Origin: Anopheles merus | Lineage: Eukaryota > Arthropoda > Insecta > Diptera > Culicidae | DNA length: 64,000 nt | Direction of reading: 5' to 3' | Assembly: GCF_017562075.2 (NCBI RefSeq) | Contig: NC_054082.1 | Location: 49,656,037-49,720,036 of the forward strand | Part shown: piece after piece, positions 1-14,100 of the stretch | Layout of the letters: every line of letters begins with the position of its first letter | Numbering within the stretch: position 1 is the stretch's first letter | The notes under the pieces: model-generated | What the model was told of the DNA's origin: nothing | Seen by the model: only the letters and a program-made list of their open reading frames with translations | Database searches by the model: none | Position numbers and translations under genes: made by a program

Positions 1-3000
1 AACCATCGATCGATTGATATGCTCGGGTACGCTGCTGTAGTTGGCTGTCGCTGCTGCAGCAGATGAGGTTGTAGATCTGAGCGAGTCCCCGTCTCCATCT
101 AGGACGCAGAACACGATTCTCATTTTCCAGGACATGTAGCGTAGTGCCCGATCAACTTTGACCCGGAGCACTCTTCGCGGACGAAACAAGCTGCAGAATT
201 CGCCCTCCAAGCGTGCGATTAGTTGAGGATCCTAGGCAGCAAATTTATAGCTCACCATTCTCGGTTAGGCCACTCGGCCACGAAACCGTACTGTGGAAAG
301 TCGATCGTCCCGTCGATCGTGGTGTGAAAAATAAACCCTACCGGTTCCTAAATCGTAGCGAAACGATTTGTAACAACCCTGCGGGGCTGCGTGAGGCTGT
401 GGTAGGTGAACGCACAACGGCGGATTCAAATAATAACAAAACAACACCGAACAGAAGCCAGCGTGTTTGTTTCGGCCAAGGGAAGCCGTGACGAGGCTTA
501 CGAGGGGTGGTTTCTAACAAGAACAACATTATACGTATAGAATCTTAATTAATTGAACAATTTAAATAGCCACAGGAGACGCGCGAGTGCTACCGGATTG
601 ACCGTGGAGTATGGTTGCAACATAACCGTTTTACCATTCCGAACGCGGGAAGCATCGCGCGGGGCCAAACGTGCGGGGTTTCAGTATTGATCCTCCTTTT
701 CCTGGTATGTTGTTGGATCGTACAAAGTCGTTTGAGAAGGTTTCACCGAGCGGGGTGGAGCAACACCGTGTTCCCAGCTTACGAATGGTAACGTCGTTTT
801 AATTGAATTCGAAAACATGGCAATCCCGGGCGGACGGAACCTTCTCTTCCCTTTAGCGCTTCGTCCGATCTTGAACCCATTATTCATTTGTCCGCGTGAA
901 TCTTTGCTGCCCTCGCTGCCCGCAAATGCGAATCGGACGCCCTGTTAGGATTGGGCGGCATTTGCCATTTCGATTTCGCGGCGAGACACCAGCACCGGGA
1001 ATCGGTTTGTGCTCGTTGGGTACCGCGCATGTTTTTGCGGTGTGTCGCCACGTTAGCTATTTTGCGGTACGGGTTCGCTGTGTTTCTTTTCCGTGCTGGA
1101 AGTGCAGGAGGAAAACAGACAAAAAAAAAAAAAACAAACGGCCCCCAACACGAAATCGGCACGGTTAGCTTCCGTCCATCTGCTCGCTGCAATCGCAGCT
1201 TGTTGCCCGATCGAACGAACATACGGAAAGCCGGTCCAACCCTCGGCCCCCGGAAAGTGCGCGCCGTGCTGCACACACGCGGAACTCAATTAAAATCACG
1301 CAATTAATTAAAAGAAACACCAAATAGGCAATCTTGTAACAGAATCTGTTACCACGGGAGGAACGGTACGTTCGGGTAAATGTATTTCGGCGTACGAGTG
1401 TGGTGTATCGTGTTTTCGTGAAACGGTTGATTTTCCGGCCCCTTTAAACGCGATCGGCAGCTAGTGGTGTGGAGGAATGGCCAAAGCAATGGCCTGGGGA
1501 GTTAATTATTTTATCTGTTTTCCCATTTAACACTTTGGGTGACTTATTGGCTGGGGCTAGCAGTCGAATGGCGCGGTTTGGTGCAGTTCGACCAAGGATG
1601 TGTGCATCTTCGTGCAGGTGAAGTGTGCATCCAGGGTCAGCGAGAGGTGCTCACGAGAAGAGGCGTTAGAACGATCGTTCGATAGCGTAATGAGCTTCTG
1701 CTTACTTTAGAATCATAGAATCGAATTTTGCTCGAAATAAAAGCACATTAGTGAATAATTCACAATAAATAGATGGTGTAGAAAAGCAACTCAACGACGA
1801 AAGCAACACAATCCATAGTTTATGGAATGGCATTATATCTATTCTGAAAGCCTCTGTTCGCCATGTCCAGATACGACGTACTTTCGAGCCCTAGTCATCA
1901 CTTCGTCAACCGCGAAGGACGATGGAAATCCCAAGGCTGGAATTTCATGGCTGCTCTAAGTCTGTTTCGTGTCGTCCCCAGATCCAGATCGCCAGATCGC
2001 CAGTGCGCATCATCAGCCGGAGAGTCGGAGTCGGTGATAAATGATGCTCCCTCGCGAGTGATCGTTTCGAGGCAAAACAGGCCAAACAACAAACCCTAAC
2101 ATTGGGTGAAATGCTGGAACCTGCGAATGCTTGCCAGATCGATTGATAGCCTGTGCTGAGCATAAGACACCGCGAGCGCCGATCGGTCGATCGGGGTAAG
2201 GTCGGGGTGAGCAAATGTTCCGTCGCTGTTCGCTGGAAATGAAGCCACGAAACTGTGCTTAGACCCCGTTCGTGACCCCGTAGTGAATCTGCCGAGCAGG
2301 CACGCAGGGCACGGATTTGCATTCCGTGCTGTTTGGCTGGCTGCTGGAACGTATGTGTTCGTGAGCCGCTTCTAAGATTCTTGGGCTTTCCATCGTGCAA
2401 GAGAGCGAGATGCAGCGCGCCCTTGTAACAATTTTAATTGTCCTTTCTTTAGAATTCCGTTCCGTCTTCCGGAATGTGATGCACCAGGGGTGTTCGAGGT
2501 GTTATGATTTGCATAGAACATGTCACTGCATTCACCTGAGTGTGATGATTCAGTTACGTGCAGCAGCGGGAGCTACACGGCAGCCCAACAATTCTAACTG
2601 CTCAAGCTGATACTGAGAACGGCTCATTAAAATGTGTTTGTTGTTCTTCCCTACACCGTAGCGCTACTGTCGAAATGGATTCCCGAAGTCTTTCGAAATA
2701 ACACGCTTTGTTACAAGAAGCTGGGAAATGTTTCTTTCGAGCTCACGATTCTAATAGCTCAAGATCTTTCTCACCCTTTCACCCCAACCTGAATGCTCAG
2801 GAATAGAAAAAAAAATCCATGCGCGTCAGGCGTGTCCCATCGTCAATCGAGCCCAAAGTACGCTCGCCATCAGCGTCCCCGATACGCGTGAATCTGCGTA
2901 CCATGGTGTGAGGGGGTGGAGGAGGACTTGAGCAATCGAGCGCGTATTCGTTAGGGTCATTATCGTTTTGTTTGATGCTGCTTCGCTTTGATTATTCTCT

Positions 3001-6000
3001 CCCATCGAACTGCTCGCTCATTCCATTCTAGGTTCGCTTCGACTGCAGCGCGGAATCGGAGGGCGACGGAACGTAGGGCAAAGCACGGATGGCTTAGACA
3101 CTTTGCGCACTTTGGACTAAAAGAACCTGTTTTTTGTTATCCTCTTCCTTTCGTGTTGTACGTGTGTGCGTGCGCGGAGATTTGGGATTCGATGCCGGTG
3201 TGCCCTTCGCAGCATCGAAGCGTTCCGTCCTGTTCAGTTGAAAAGACCGCGGGAATGAATGAACGAGACGATGTAGCTGGTCAATAGGCTACAACTTTGC
3301 TGAGCAGTCTACGCAAGTCTACGCCTGTGTTGCTCCGTCTCGTTCTAATAGATTTGATTATTTCGACGTAATTTACTATTAATTTTCAATTAGTTACTAG
3401 TAAATTTTCGGAGCGTCGAAAAGTTCCAATTTTCTCACTTCCTTCCTCGCCGGTGTGGAGGAAGACCTTCAACATCATTATGACGGCTGCATCGGTATGT
3501 GTGCGGCTTATTTTTTTTTTGTTATTGTTGGAGAGCTTTTGACGGTAAACCCAAATTTCGTTGAATGCGCGGCAAGCAGCTTAGCACCTATGGATTTTGG
3601 CTTGGCTTCCTTCTGTTAAGAGGCATCAGCCATGCCGGGGTATGCATGTGTATGTAGTAACTTAGAGGAGTATTTGGCCCACATCCACCATGCACAGCAC
3701 ACACAGACATAGAGACATTGGCGTGAGCGAAGGTACACAACACAATTCCAGTTCATCAATTCTGTACAGTAGATTATGCTTCATTATCAGCTTTGTTTTA
3801 TGGGCGTGCAGTGAATTTGGTTCGTCCGTGAGTTTGGCCGAGGATCGATCTGGCGCACAATCGATCGGCCGCGGTTCTATTCAGTTCCGTCACGCTCCCG
3901 GTGCCGCCCAGAAATGGCGATATCACACCGAAAATGGGGTTAAACATTTCATCACGCTTCATTAGAACTGATCGATCCGGTCCGGCGAAATGGCCCGGTG
4001 CCCGGAAAGAAAGCGCAAAGAAAGGCAAATGCGCAAGAGGTAGCAGGCGTGGGGAGTGGAGAGCAAAGAATCTAGTCTTTTGGTTTTGGATTCGGTCTCC
4101 GCTTTGCTACTCGGTTCGCCAAATTGGTACACAGCAACGTTGCTTCTGATGGGATAATTATGCTTCATTCGTGCTGCGTCTCCCAATGCATCGTAAAACG
4201 CATCCACTGTGCTATGTCTGTGGCGAACGTTCGATCGATGGAACGATCTATGATGTATAGTTTGTAACTTAATCTATCCCTTTCTTTGTTTCTCGCTTTG
4301 CTGGCGGTTGCGCTTGGCAACTGGTGGTTGTTGTGGGGCAACAGACGACGAACCCGCCAGGTCGAAACAGAGAAGGAACTAGCAGAAGAAGGGACAGGAA
4401 GAAATCATGTACGCTGGCCACCGCCGTACAAGATACCAATTATTTTTCAATAAAAATTGATGATAAATTTCTAGATCCATAGCTAAGGTACAATGTCCAT
4501 GGTTCGCTTGTTTTGCGTCTCTTTACAGCAAAAAAAAAACACAGAAACAAGCCAATGATCACGGAGCCTAAGGGATGACTATTCACCTGAAGAAAGAAAA
4601 AAAAATCTCCAAGGCTCACGCGTCTCGGTGTCTTCTCACGGCCAACTGTCGCGCACATTCGCGTTATGGGCCAGGTTTTTTTTTGTGTGTGGTTGCTGCT
4701 CTGTTGTGTTCATTCCTGTTTTGTTACTTGTGTAGATATTTCTTTGCCTCGATCGCGAAAGATTTATTTACGTTTTTTCGCTTCTCTTAACCCTCATCAT
4801 TCATCATAAGTCTTTTCGCGGTGCACCTCACCGGACCCGTTGCGCCCGTGCGGAAGATGCGGAGCATAATGAATATGCGGCCTCTGGAGGGCTTACACCA
4901 GGTGCTTTCGCTTCCACCCTATGGTTAATAACTGTGCGACAATGGTTAAAGCCATAAGGGCGATAAGGAATGTTTCTTCACGAACCGCCCGAAATGGCTT
5001 TGGATTTGGATAGAAATTTGTCAGCAAAAGCAAACCCCAATCACACCGTAAACACATGTACTTTACACTTTGCTTACATTCACGACGTCAACATCATCAC
5101 CAACTTCCAAGTTCTGCAAGTGAATTGAATAAAGTTAATAAGCTGGTTTCCTCTCTTTGGCGGAAGCGCCATTATTCGGAAAAACGAAATAAATAATCAA
5201 CTCCATTTGCATACATTTAAAGTACGCGCACTGGCGGGTTGTTTGTGCTGCCTTTGGTTTGTGTTCGATTTTTCATCACCCACCGCCAACGTCTGCCAGT
5301 GATCGGTAGAGCTGGGCTGATAATTAGACCCATCTATCTCGCAACCTGTTGCTCCTGTGGGGATGCTGCCTGTTGGCGGCTGCTGATGAACCCTTCGCCC
5401 CCTTTGCGGTTGCAATTTTGTAGCCATTCGCCAGTGTGTGAGGAAAAGTGCAAAAGTAACACGTATAGCCATTAAGCCGTCCCGACCAGCAAGCTGGCCG
5501 TGGGGTAAGCCAAGAACCATCGGCAATCATGTTGCGGCGAGCTGTTGCCAAAGGGCTGGTGAAGGTGTGAAGGTGTGCCGTTGAATAAAAACAAAATAAA
5601 AACGGATCCCATTCGAGGCAAAAGGCAGCTAATAATAAGTAATGATATGTTTATATTTGTACTCTCTGTACGTTTTCAACCGCGGAGTTCGTTTGGGTGG
5701 AGTTTTACGCGGGGCTCGCGGGGAGGCTAAATCCAGTTCCTTTTCGCGCTCGTGATTGTAGCTTTGAAAAGTTGCAAAGAAAACGCTAACCCGGTTGCAA
5801 ATCGGAAGGTCTTGTGAGACGGAAGCCTTCGTGTTGGTAGCAAGGATGCGGAAAGACAGCAACATTTTTCTCGCGTTCGCCTTGCATGATCCCGGCTGCG
5901 ATCAATTATTACCGAAAAGCAAACGGTGGAGCGAGGAGGACCGGCAACCGGCCTCGCTTCCTTGTAACCGTTGGGAAGCATTGGCAGCCGTTCGAAGGCT

Positions 6001-7824
6001 TTGTTGTGCTGAATTTCCCAAAGCTCCCAGGTTGCAGCATACACTTGCTTCAACCAACTAGTACGGTTCGCAGCCATGGGCAGATGGCGAGGTGCAGATA
6101 ATTCAATTAATTCTATATTCGCAATATATTTTGCTGTCGCTCGTGCAGCAAACGCGTTGCGCGTGACATGGCAACTGGGGAAAGAAACGCGTCGCAGCCA
6201 CACTCTATGTTTCTATTATTTTGCCATATCGATTGTCAATGGCTTTAGCTATGAGGCTGGGTGCGCGATCGAGCGCTCGAAATGCTACAGGGAGCGATGA
6301 CTTTACCTTGCAGCTACTGCTGGCGGAAAGAAGTTGTGAAGAAAAAAAAGGGGGTTGAACGTAAAGGGTTACTCGACGGTTGATGTTTCATTTGTCCGCG
6401 GGATTGCTTACATGTGGTACAACATTAAACCAGTGTTGAAGTAAGAGGGATCGCAAAGGTCTTCAGCAAAGGCAAAAAGTGGCCGAAGAAGGTGCTCGAG
6501 ACAGTAACACGAAAAAAATCGAACGACAGTACCGAGCACCGAGTCGTCTTAATATTAATGAATGCAGCGCCCGGACGCTCATATCGCTACTGTCTTATCT
6601 TTAATGTATTTATTATTATGCTACCGAACGGAGGGACACATCGGGGTTGGTACGTAGGAGGGGAGGTTTTAAAAAATGCGCCCGGCTTTCCGCGATCGCG
6701 CTGGGGCTCTTCCGCGCTGGCGAACCGCGCTAGCTTCAGTGCGAACCGATGCAAACGCGGCACGAAGGATCACAATCGAACAGGGATCTCGCATGTGAGG
6801 CAGGAGACAGTGTCACGCGATGCGAGTGAGCGAAAGGATTCCGTTGCACGAATCGCAACGGGTCGCGAGCGCGCGCGCCCTCGCAACCGGTACCGTTCGC
6901 GGGTTTGCTTCTGGCGTGAATAATTAAGCGTTCATTTCGCGGCTCGCCAACGATCGCCGCGCGGGGCTGGTGAAAACCTTCCCTAAAACCGAAAGTAATT
7001 GCCACCACTAGCTCGAGACACCTACGTGCGGGCGGCCGGCGTGTTGTAAACGGGGAACATTATGAACATGATTAAACAACCGTTTGGAGTGTTGTTTTGT
7101 TGCTGTTCGCCGTTGTCGGCCTACACATCGCCGTGACCGAGTTGGTCGAAATGAGGGACGAAAGGATGGCGCAATGCTCGCGGGGTTTGAAACGCGGTGC
7201 GAAAGTAATCGCGATCGCGCTCCTCGCGAATGGACGCAATTCGCACGAAACGGTTTGCAGAAGGACTGTGATTCCCCCGTGCAGCCCCTTTTGCAGCGAT
7301 GGGAATGAACTGCAAACACGAAAACTGTGGCATGTGGATTGCACCAGCGTTTTGTTGTGTTTTTGCTCTTTTAGTTTCCCCCGTCAGCCTCCGAAGTGCT
7401 CACAAGGACTAGGACAGCCGCTAGATGAGAACGGTTCGTATAACCGTTCCAGGGCACCGTCATTTCAGCGCGGCGGAGAGTCCTTTTTTGGCGATAGTTA
7501 GCCCTGTTGCACATCAAGATAGTGCGTACTCACCACTAGCACTGGTAGAAAAGTGTGATCGATTTGATTGTGCCCGCTCCGGACTCGGGAGGTGGCGAAA
7601 AGTTCCACCAGCGGCGGTGACAGATTTATGGATCCAGAAGAAAATTGATACCGCGTGCCGTGAGAAGCGGTGTGAAAGTTATCAAACAGCTCTCCACTGT
7701 GTGGGCCGTTGTGTATCGCTAAATAGTTAGTAGATGCAGGACCTTAAGTGACGTGCCAGATTTGATCGTCAGCAAACCCGCGGCAAGGGTCTGATCCAAA
7801 ACGGTGACTCGAGTTGGTGACTCC

Positions 7825-7838
7825 CTCTCTCTCTCTCT
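7825..7838. repeat. (CT)7 tract
   Basis: A short CT run in intron 7, followed by further pyrimidine-rich sequence to about 7852. Confidence 0.85.
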
Positions 7839-8074
7839 TTTTCTTTCTCTTTGTATGCTTTGGATTCGATTATCGATCTTGCGCTTGACAGTAGCTCGAT
7901 CGAGCGAAGTATTCGCACGCCATAGTGACGGCGAGCAGTTCCTCGCGCTCTAGCCCACTTAGTGGAGGAGGAATGCGAAATAGTGGGGCAGCTTGTCCAT
8001 CCCGCGTGACGCATTCCGGTGCGTCACCCTACCAGAAAACACGCGATTCTCGTACGTTAGATGGTTCAAATTTC

Positions 8075-8097
8075 AATTCATTAAATTAATTAATTAT
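8075..8097. promoter_or_regulatory. TAAT-rich patch in intron 7
   Basis: An uninterrupted ATTCATTAAATTAATTAATT-type stretch gives several overlapping TTAATTA homeodomain cores in otherwise mixed-composition DNA. Function unknown. Confidence 0.15.
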
Positions 8098-9838
8098 GAC
8101 GTAAAAGGTAAGCTAACAGCGAACCCTCGGACCATGGATGTACGGCCGGCGGGCAGAGCTGGGCCAGCGAGACCACCGGGCTAGTTACCGAGCAGCCCAA
8201 GTAGCCTCGCTTCCATTCCATCAGCCCCCATATCTGAGAGTAGTGCGATCCGGTGCGATAATTATGAAATGGGAATCTGGATCGGATGGCCATCGGGAAC
8301 ACTCGTACGAGTCTCCCGGCTGCAGAAAAGTCTACATTGGTCCCCTCTATGGGATCTCCACTGATAGTGATCTAGTGAAAAGCTCGTCGACTACGAGCCG
8401 CCTACCTTCCCATCCCTGCAGTGGCGTGGTCGTTCGGGTCGGTGGGCTTTTGTGTTGTCAGTTTTGTGTGTGCGCGCGCGCGATAATCACGTTGATGGTT
8501 GCCGCCGGGCGGGTTTTGCGCTCATTTGGCAGCGAGTGCGGTTTACGCTGCCGGGGATGGACACGGGCTAAATTAAGTCTGTCCCAGTCGGGCTGGGGGT
8601 TGACAGCTCGCCGTCAATTAGGGACTGAGTCGGGTGAGCAAGTGCGGCTTAATTGATTATGGCAAAAAAGAGTGAGGGACATGAAGGAGTGTTTTTTTTC
8701 TCGTCTCTCTCCGGAAAACTGCAACTGCAACGAATTCTGCCGCAGTGCTCTGGCGATGGCGCTTGGGTAAGTGTGTATATATGGATATGGTCAGTTTTCT
8801 ACGTTTCTGGCATGAGAGCCGGTGGGACAGACTTTAAACACCATCAAAACCCTCGATTGCATGCGGTCGAAAATGAGTTCCAAAATGGAACGATCACTTC
8901 CCTTTACTGCCAAAGGCGCTAAGGTGTAATAGCATAATTGCATCGATTTTCCGGTGCTTTAACCGGTAGATGAGAGAGGGAGAAAGGGAGAAAAAAGCAA
9001 GGGAGACTTATTTTAAAGCAGGAATGGGAAGCTGTACCCACCGTCGCGATAATCAACGGGGGGGTAGTTGGCTCTAGCATTCTTTTCGACTGCGGGTAGT
9101 AAACTCCCGCTCCCGTTCTTGTGCAGTCCCTTCCCGGAGTGGCCACAAAGCGGATGCAATTGCTTCGACAATTCTATTGTTTCATCGGGCTAGGATAAAT
9201 TAGCCAACCGTGCGGCGGAACGTGAACGTGTTGTTCAGTTTTTCTCTCAGCATTTATTTACACGTGCGTACGTGTGTGTTTAAAGCAAGCTGTGCTACCG
9301 TGTACGACGTGTTTTATTAGCCAGCAACAAGACGAACCATCTTCCACCTAGCCACTGGAGGGTGTGTGTACTTGCTGCTACTTATTTAGCGCGCTACAGT
9401 CGCCCACCGTTGGCACCCACCTATTTGTACCGTGTAAAATATTTACTGCAGCTCTATTGCATGTAATTTATGTTTCTGTGCCACCCGCTACCGAGCAGGT
9501 ACGTTCCTTTCCTTCGCCACCCAAGTCTCTTGCGCGGTGAGTGAGAAAAGGGCTAGGGACCGTGGGTTTACAGCTTGGCGCGTTTTGCTCGCAGTGCATG
9601 AGTAAAGAAATCGCGGCATTTTCAATATTCACACTGAAACCGAAATCCTGCTACACAATACACTCACACAGGAAAAAAAGAACAAACCCACGGGATAGGA
9701 TCGATCGCGACGATCATTTGTTTGCCGTTTCGACAATTTACAACCCCTTCCGTGAACCGTTCGATTCATGAGGATTCTGCTCTGTGCATGATGGTGGTGA
9801 TCATCCGCGCTTTTCTCGCATGCCAACAGACAAAGGAG

Positions 9839-9860
9839 ACTGCACAATCGATTGTGCAGT
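9839..9860. repeat. 22-bp perfect palindrome
   Basis: ACTGCACAATC at 9839-9849 is followed directly by its exact reverse complement at 9850-9860, with a TCGA centre and no spacer. It could bind a symmetric dimer or form a cruciform. It is isolated in intron 7. Confidence 0.85.
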
Positions 9861-10438
9861 GGCCGGGGTGGGTAATTTCGAAAGATTCGACGAGAGCCGA
9901 GGACACCGGGACACGATCAAAAGACCGGTACAGCGCCGATGGTAACGAATGGCAGTTGCGGCATAAGAACTACGGACCGCATGCGCGCGCGCGCTCGTTT
10001 TCTGCTCGTCGTGTAAGTAGGATGTAGTATTTGTTTTTAAACTGTGCGAATTTAGATCGAAAAATGTAAATATGCAAAGCGGGCATCCCCCGCGTACGGT
10101 GCACACAACGATTGTATGTGTGTGTATATGTTAGTATGTTTGTTTGTTTGTACATTTAGCAACGCTGTTGCCAACAAGCAACAGCAAAGGGGTTGATGAT
10201 TGAGAACGGGTGAAACAAATCGTTGCTCGCTTGTAATAAAATAGAAGAAAGAGCTAATTAGGAGGGGTACCGGGGGCGTTTGAGGCATAATGCTTACAAG
10301 CCGTTCCGCGTGTTCGTTTGAGAAAACAGCGTCCCTCCGTCCGACCGCCTTCGCCCGGCTTCTTCTCGGCGGATTTAAACAATTCACGGTGTGATCACGA
10401 CCAAGCTTTTTGTTTTCCGTGCCCTCGTTTTTTTGAAG

Positions 10439-10456
10439 CCCCCCCCCCCTCCCCCC
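10439..10456. repeat. Poly-C tract with one T
   Basis: Eleven C, one T and six C in a row, in intron 7. Such tracts are prone to sequencing and replication slippage. Confidence 0.85.
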
Positions 10457-11138
10457 GGGCCAACAGGGAGCTGACAACTGACCGGCCCATTCGACGGGCT
10501 TCTCGAGCTAGGATTCGTTCCCCGGGACGATCGGACGCGTCCATTGGCTGCGCAGGCAGCTCACGCGGACCGCCTGACACGATCGCCATTTCGCCGGAGC
10601 CTACTTTGTTCTACTTAGGATCTGCACGCGGCGTCTCGCCGATCGTGTGTCCCGATAGGAGCATGGTTCGGTATTGGCTATTTTTCGCCCAGGGAGCCCA
10701 ATGTGCAGTGCGAGCATGACCGATGATTGGTTCGAGTGTTTTGGGGAGGCTCTGTTTCGGTTTTCGGACCTACCCTTCTGCTTCGCTGCCAGTGCATTCT
10801 TTCGACTTTGGGAGTGGTGGTACGTTTTGCCCACTGTACGGTACAACTTCGTCGACTGCGAAGGGCCGTGCCCGATGTTTGCAAACGATGGAATCGAGCA
10901 GAGACGACGCAGTGAGGAGGCGGACTTTACTAGCAACTATTCGAACTAATCAAACGAAACATTTTGCAATCGAAACGTGATCTAAATCGATTTACTGGAA
11001 TGCATTCGGTATGTTCCGGGAGGGAAAGGCATGTTGCCGTTTAATCACATACAGAAAAAATGGAGCTAAAACCTTTACAACGAAATACGGTTACAAATAC
11101 AAATTCAGAGTCAATAAAACAAACAGGATGGTACTTAC

Positions 11139-11199
11139 TCGCACTCGCCCGGCTGGTCACATTTGCCGTGTATTTGGTCACATCCCGGCTTGCAGATTG
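11139..11199 (-). CDS. Ser: Serrate exon 7: first half of EGF repeat 1
   Basis: The 61-nt exon completes Ala245 and encodes ICKPGCDQIHGKCDQPGEC (residues 246-264). It leaves two bases (GA) to begin the next codon. The pattern CxxxCxxxxxxCxxxxxC is the start of the atypical first EGF repeat that follows every Serrate/Jagged DSL domain and contributes to Notch binding. The acceptor is ACCTTTCAG|CA and the donor is GCGA|GTAAGT. The next exon should open with a C-R/K-P-G-W-type motif. None with a matching phase-2 acceptor was found between here and base 1. Confidence 0.95.
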
Positions 11200-14100
11200 C
11201 TGAAAGGTGGCATAATCGGTAAAGAAAATGTAAGTCTCGAGCGCTTAATGGAAGCTTACGGGCAAGCCATACATCAAGGGGGGAAATAAAACGTAACGAG
11301 TGAAAGGAAAAACCTCAAACGTATCTGGTACGTGAAAATGGAACGGCGAGTGAGGGTTTTTTTTGGAACCGTTTGGGCAGCGAAGCGATAACAGAGGAAA
11401 ATGAAAGTAAAAAAACACAATGTAAAACATTGCGAGGTAAGAGAAAAAAAAAACTACCGCCAACCAGATTGACAAGCCGAAAGACCGATCCATGTTGAAA
11501 CAAACAAAAGCCCATCGTTCAGCGATCGGATAAGATAGTGCAGTAAATGAGCGAAATAAAATTCCGAAAGCACACAACTAAAACCAAACTCGAGATCGAA
11601 TTTTCACCATCGTTGGGTACATTGGCGCAGACGTTGGTAACTGTTTTGGTTGGAGCGATGTGTTATGTGTGTTTCGGATTTTTGTTTGTTTTTGGTGTGA
11701 GTTAGTTCCCGCACTTGTTTTGGTTCCTCTCGGTCCATTAGTCTAATCGCAACGAGTCTGTTATCCAGCTTCGAAAGAAAAGCCTAGCAATATATTAAAT
11801 GATCACGGACCATCCTTTACGATCGGTTACATAAATTGACCTTTCACTTTGAGCGATGTCGTTTGCTTCTGTGCGTTTTTCAGGTGTGGCACTTCGCTGC
11901 CCTGTGTTATCATTTGAGTGTTACCAGTTTGAAGATTTTTCGCGGAAGAAGTTGTAGAATTAGCTACCAGCGGTACTCACCTTTCTCACAGTTAGCTCCC
12001 TGCCAGCCCGGCATACACACTTTGTTGCCCTGCTTGCCGCAGGTATAGTGCCCGAACTGATCGTTCCGGGGCCGACAAAACGTCGTACAGGTCGTGTTGT
12101 AATAGTTATCAGCGCACTGCACACGTACACTGCAAATTTCGAAGGGAAAGCAGAGCAATTGGTTAGTAGGCGAGGTGCACAAATTGGACTTTTCTTCCGC
12201 GTAACTTACCGGTACGTTATTCGTGCGCTCTTGCCTATGTGATCTAATGTATTCCAATCGTGCGACGGTAGAATGACGCCGGAAAATGATGTTTCGTCTA
12301 TGAGCCGCTCCGAAACTGCAAACAAAGGGAAAACGTTAGTACCGGTTGAAGGTCTCAGGGTGAGGGGTCACAAAGGCGACAGCAAAAAAAGAAAACTGCT
12401 TCATTTGTTAATTAGCACTGTTGGTGGTTTGCAAGCATGTGCAAGAAAGAAGCATCGTTTTGTTTAACCGAGACGTTCAATAAAAAATAGCGGAGTAGCA
12501 ACGGTAGGATGGTTTGCACCATTTACTTTTTTCTTCTTGCAGATCGACACCGAAGCGTCAGAACTCACAGCATATGTGTAGCAGTGAGCGAAAGACTTGG
12601 CACGATCCTTGCTAAACATGGGCCGCTACAAATTGTTAAACTGTGAGATTTTTCTGTCCGCGACCTGGTGTCGATCAAGTAGCAAGTAGTGACGGGAAGG
12701 GAGAGTGTTGCAAGTAAAAAATAAAAAAGCCAACAAACAAAAGTGAAAGATCGTTATGCTAATTTTGAGTTAACGTCTGACGCAGTGTCTGTTAGTGTTG
12801 CGCTACTGGAGAATGCTTCATGCTGAAAGTGGTCCGTATGGGTACACGGTAGCACATCACTTTGGCCAACGATGGACGCTCGCTTCGGTCAATTTCCAAG
12901 GTCCGTCGAGGCTGGTGTGCTGTTTCACACATGTGTAAAGTTCTGGTTAACCAGTTATCACCTTCATGCCATCGATCGTTGTTTTACCAGTGGTGGAACA
13001 ACAACAATTAATTGCAAAACAAAAAACAAAAACGTCTCGGTAGAAACGGTGCACAAAAAGGTGCGGATTGAGGACCAACTAGCTCGAATCATTTTAATAT
13101 CGGTGAGTTTTTTTCTTCTTCTCGTGACACTTACTTGAATATGACTCGTTGTACATATCTAAAGCTTGTAGGATAAGCGTGAACGATTTCTGAAAGTAGA
13201 AAAGAATAAAAAAGAATTATTTAACCAGATGAAACTTGAAGCATCGAAGTGCCGTGAACTGTTTCAAAAAAGGTTGAGGACGCGTCAGCCCAGAAGTCAT
13301 CAGACACAACAGACATTTGATTTCTACGGTACTCGATAGAACGTTGGCTGGGTAGATCCAACCAGACTCTCGCAAAGCGGCAGTCCAAGCAATCGGCCAC
13401 TTGACCGGACTGGAATGAGAATGTTTACGCACTTAATCGGATCGTTCTATGCAACGAGAGACCATTCAGACGAAATGTGTAATGTTATGATTCCCGGCAG
13501 CTCCCTCTCAACAAAAAAAAAAAAAAGAGATCGTGAGAATTTTTACATTAATGAGATTGCCACACATAATTCTCACACCGGCCAGCCAGTCGCGCCAGTC
13601 TTCTGGAAGGACCGACGAGTGACGGAATATTTTCTCAAACACCCGGGTTTAGTTTTTTTTTTGGACATCGGTCACACAAGGCTTCGTTAGGGAGCAGACA
13701 AAAAGACGCAATTGAAACGGTTATGCTCGCTTTTTCCCGAACCCTTCTGTTCTTGTTGTTCTGCTGTTACACCTTCCAATTCTCATTCGGTGATTTCACA
13801 CTTTTCGACAATTGTTATTGTTACGACCGACCGCGGAAGGAAGGTTCCCCGCCTAACTGCGCTCACGGGACCCTATGAATTACAAATCAGGAAAATAGCG
13901 AACCTGAAGCGAACCAAATCGAGGGAATCGAGAATGGTGAACCGCGTTGAAGTGCTTCTGGAATTCTTGATCAGCTTTGGATTGCCTTTACATCCTACCG
14001 TTCCATCCTCCCCTGCGTTTGGAAGGGGTCAGTGACACACCAACGACAGTGAACGGTGCGCCATCTTATCCAAACTTTCGCTTAGCCTCTCAACGATGCC

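Larger units (their letters stand above)
1..11138 (-). other. Ser: Serrate intron 7, truncated by window edge
   Basis: At least 11.1 kb follows the exon 7 donor without an EGF-coding exon that I can find. Open frames here are short and unrecognised. The stretch holds a (CT)7 tract at 7825-7838, a poly-C tract at 10439-10456, a TAAT-rich patch near 8075-8097, a 22-bp perfect palindrome at 9839-9860 and a 36-nt exon-like cassette at 5078-5113. The rest shows nothing I can name. Confidence 0.8.

Noticed and set aside
1945..2400. 151-codon minus-strand open frame
   Set aside because: It has no cysteine spacing like EGF repeats, no known motif and no splice support.
1..11138. Search for the next Serrate exon (rest of EGF1, EGF2 onward) on the minus strand
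   Set aside because: I found no phase-2 acceptor followed by a Cys-x-Pro-Gly-Trp-type reading, and no cysteine-rich minus-strand frame. The exon is most likely left of base 1, though a manual scan could miss a short one.
11964..12257. A 97-codon minus-strand frame containing the DSL domain
   Set aside because: Its N-terminal third is intron 5 and the end of exon 5 read in another frame. The DSL exon is bounded by splice sites at 12129 and 11981.
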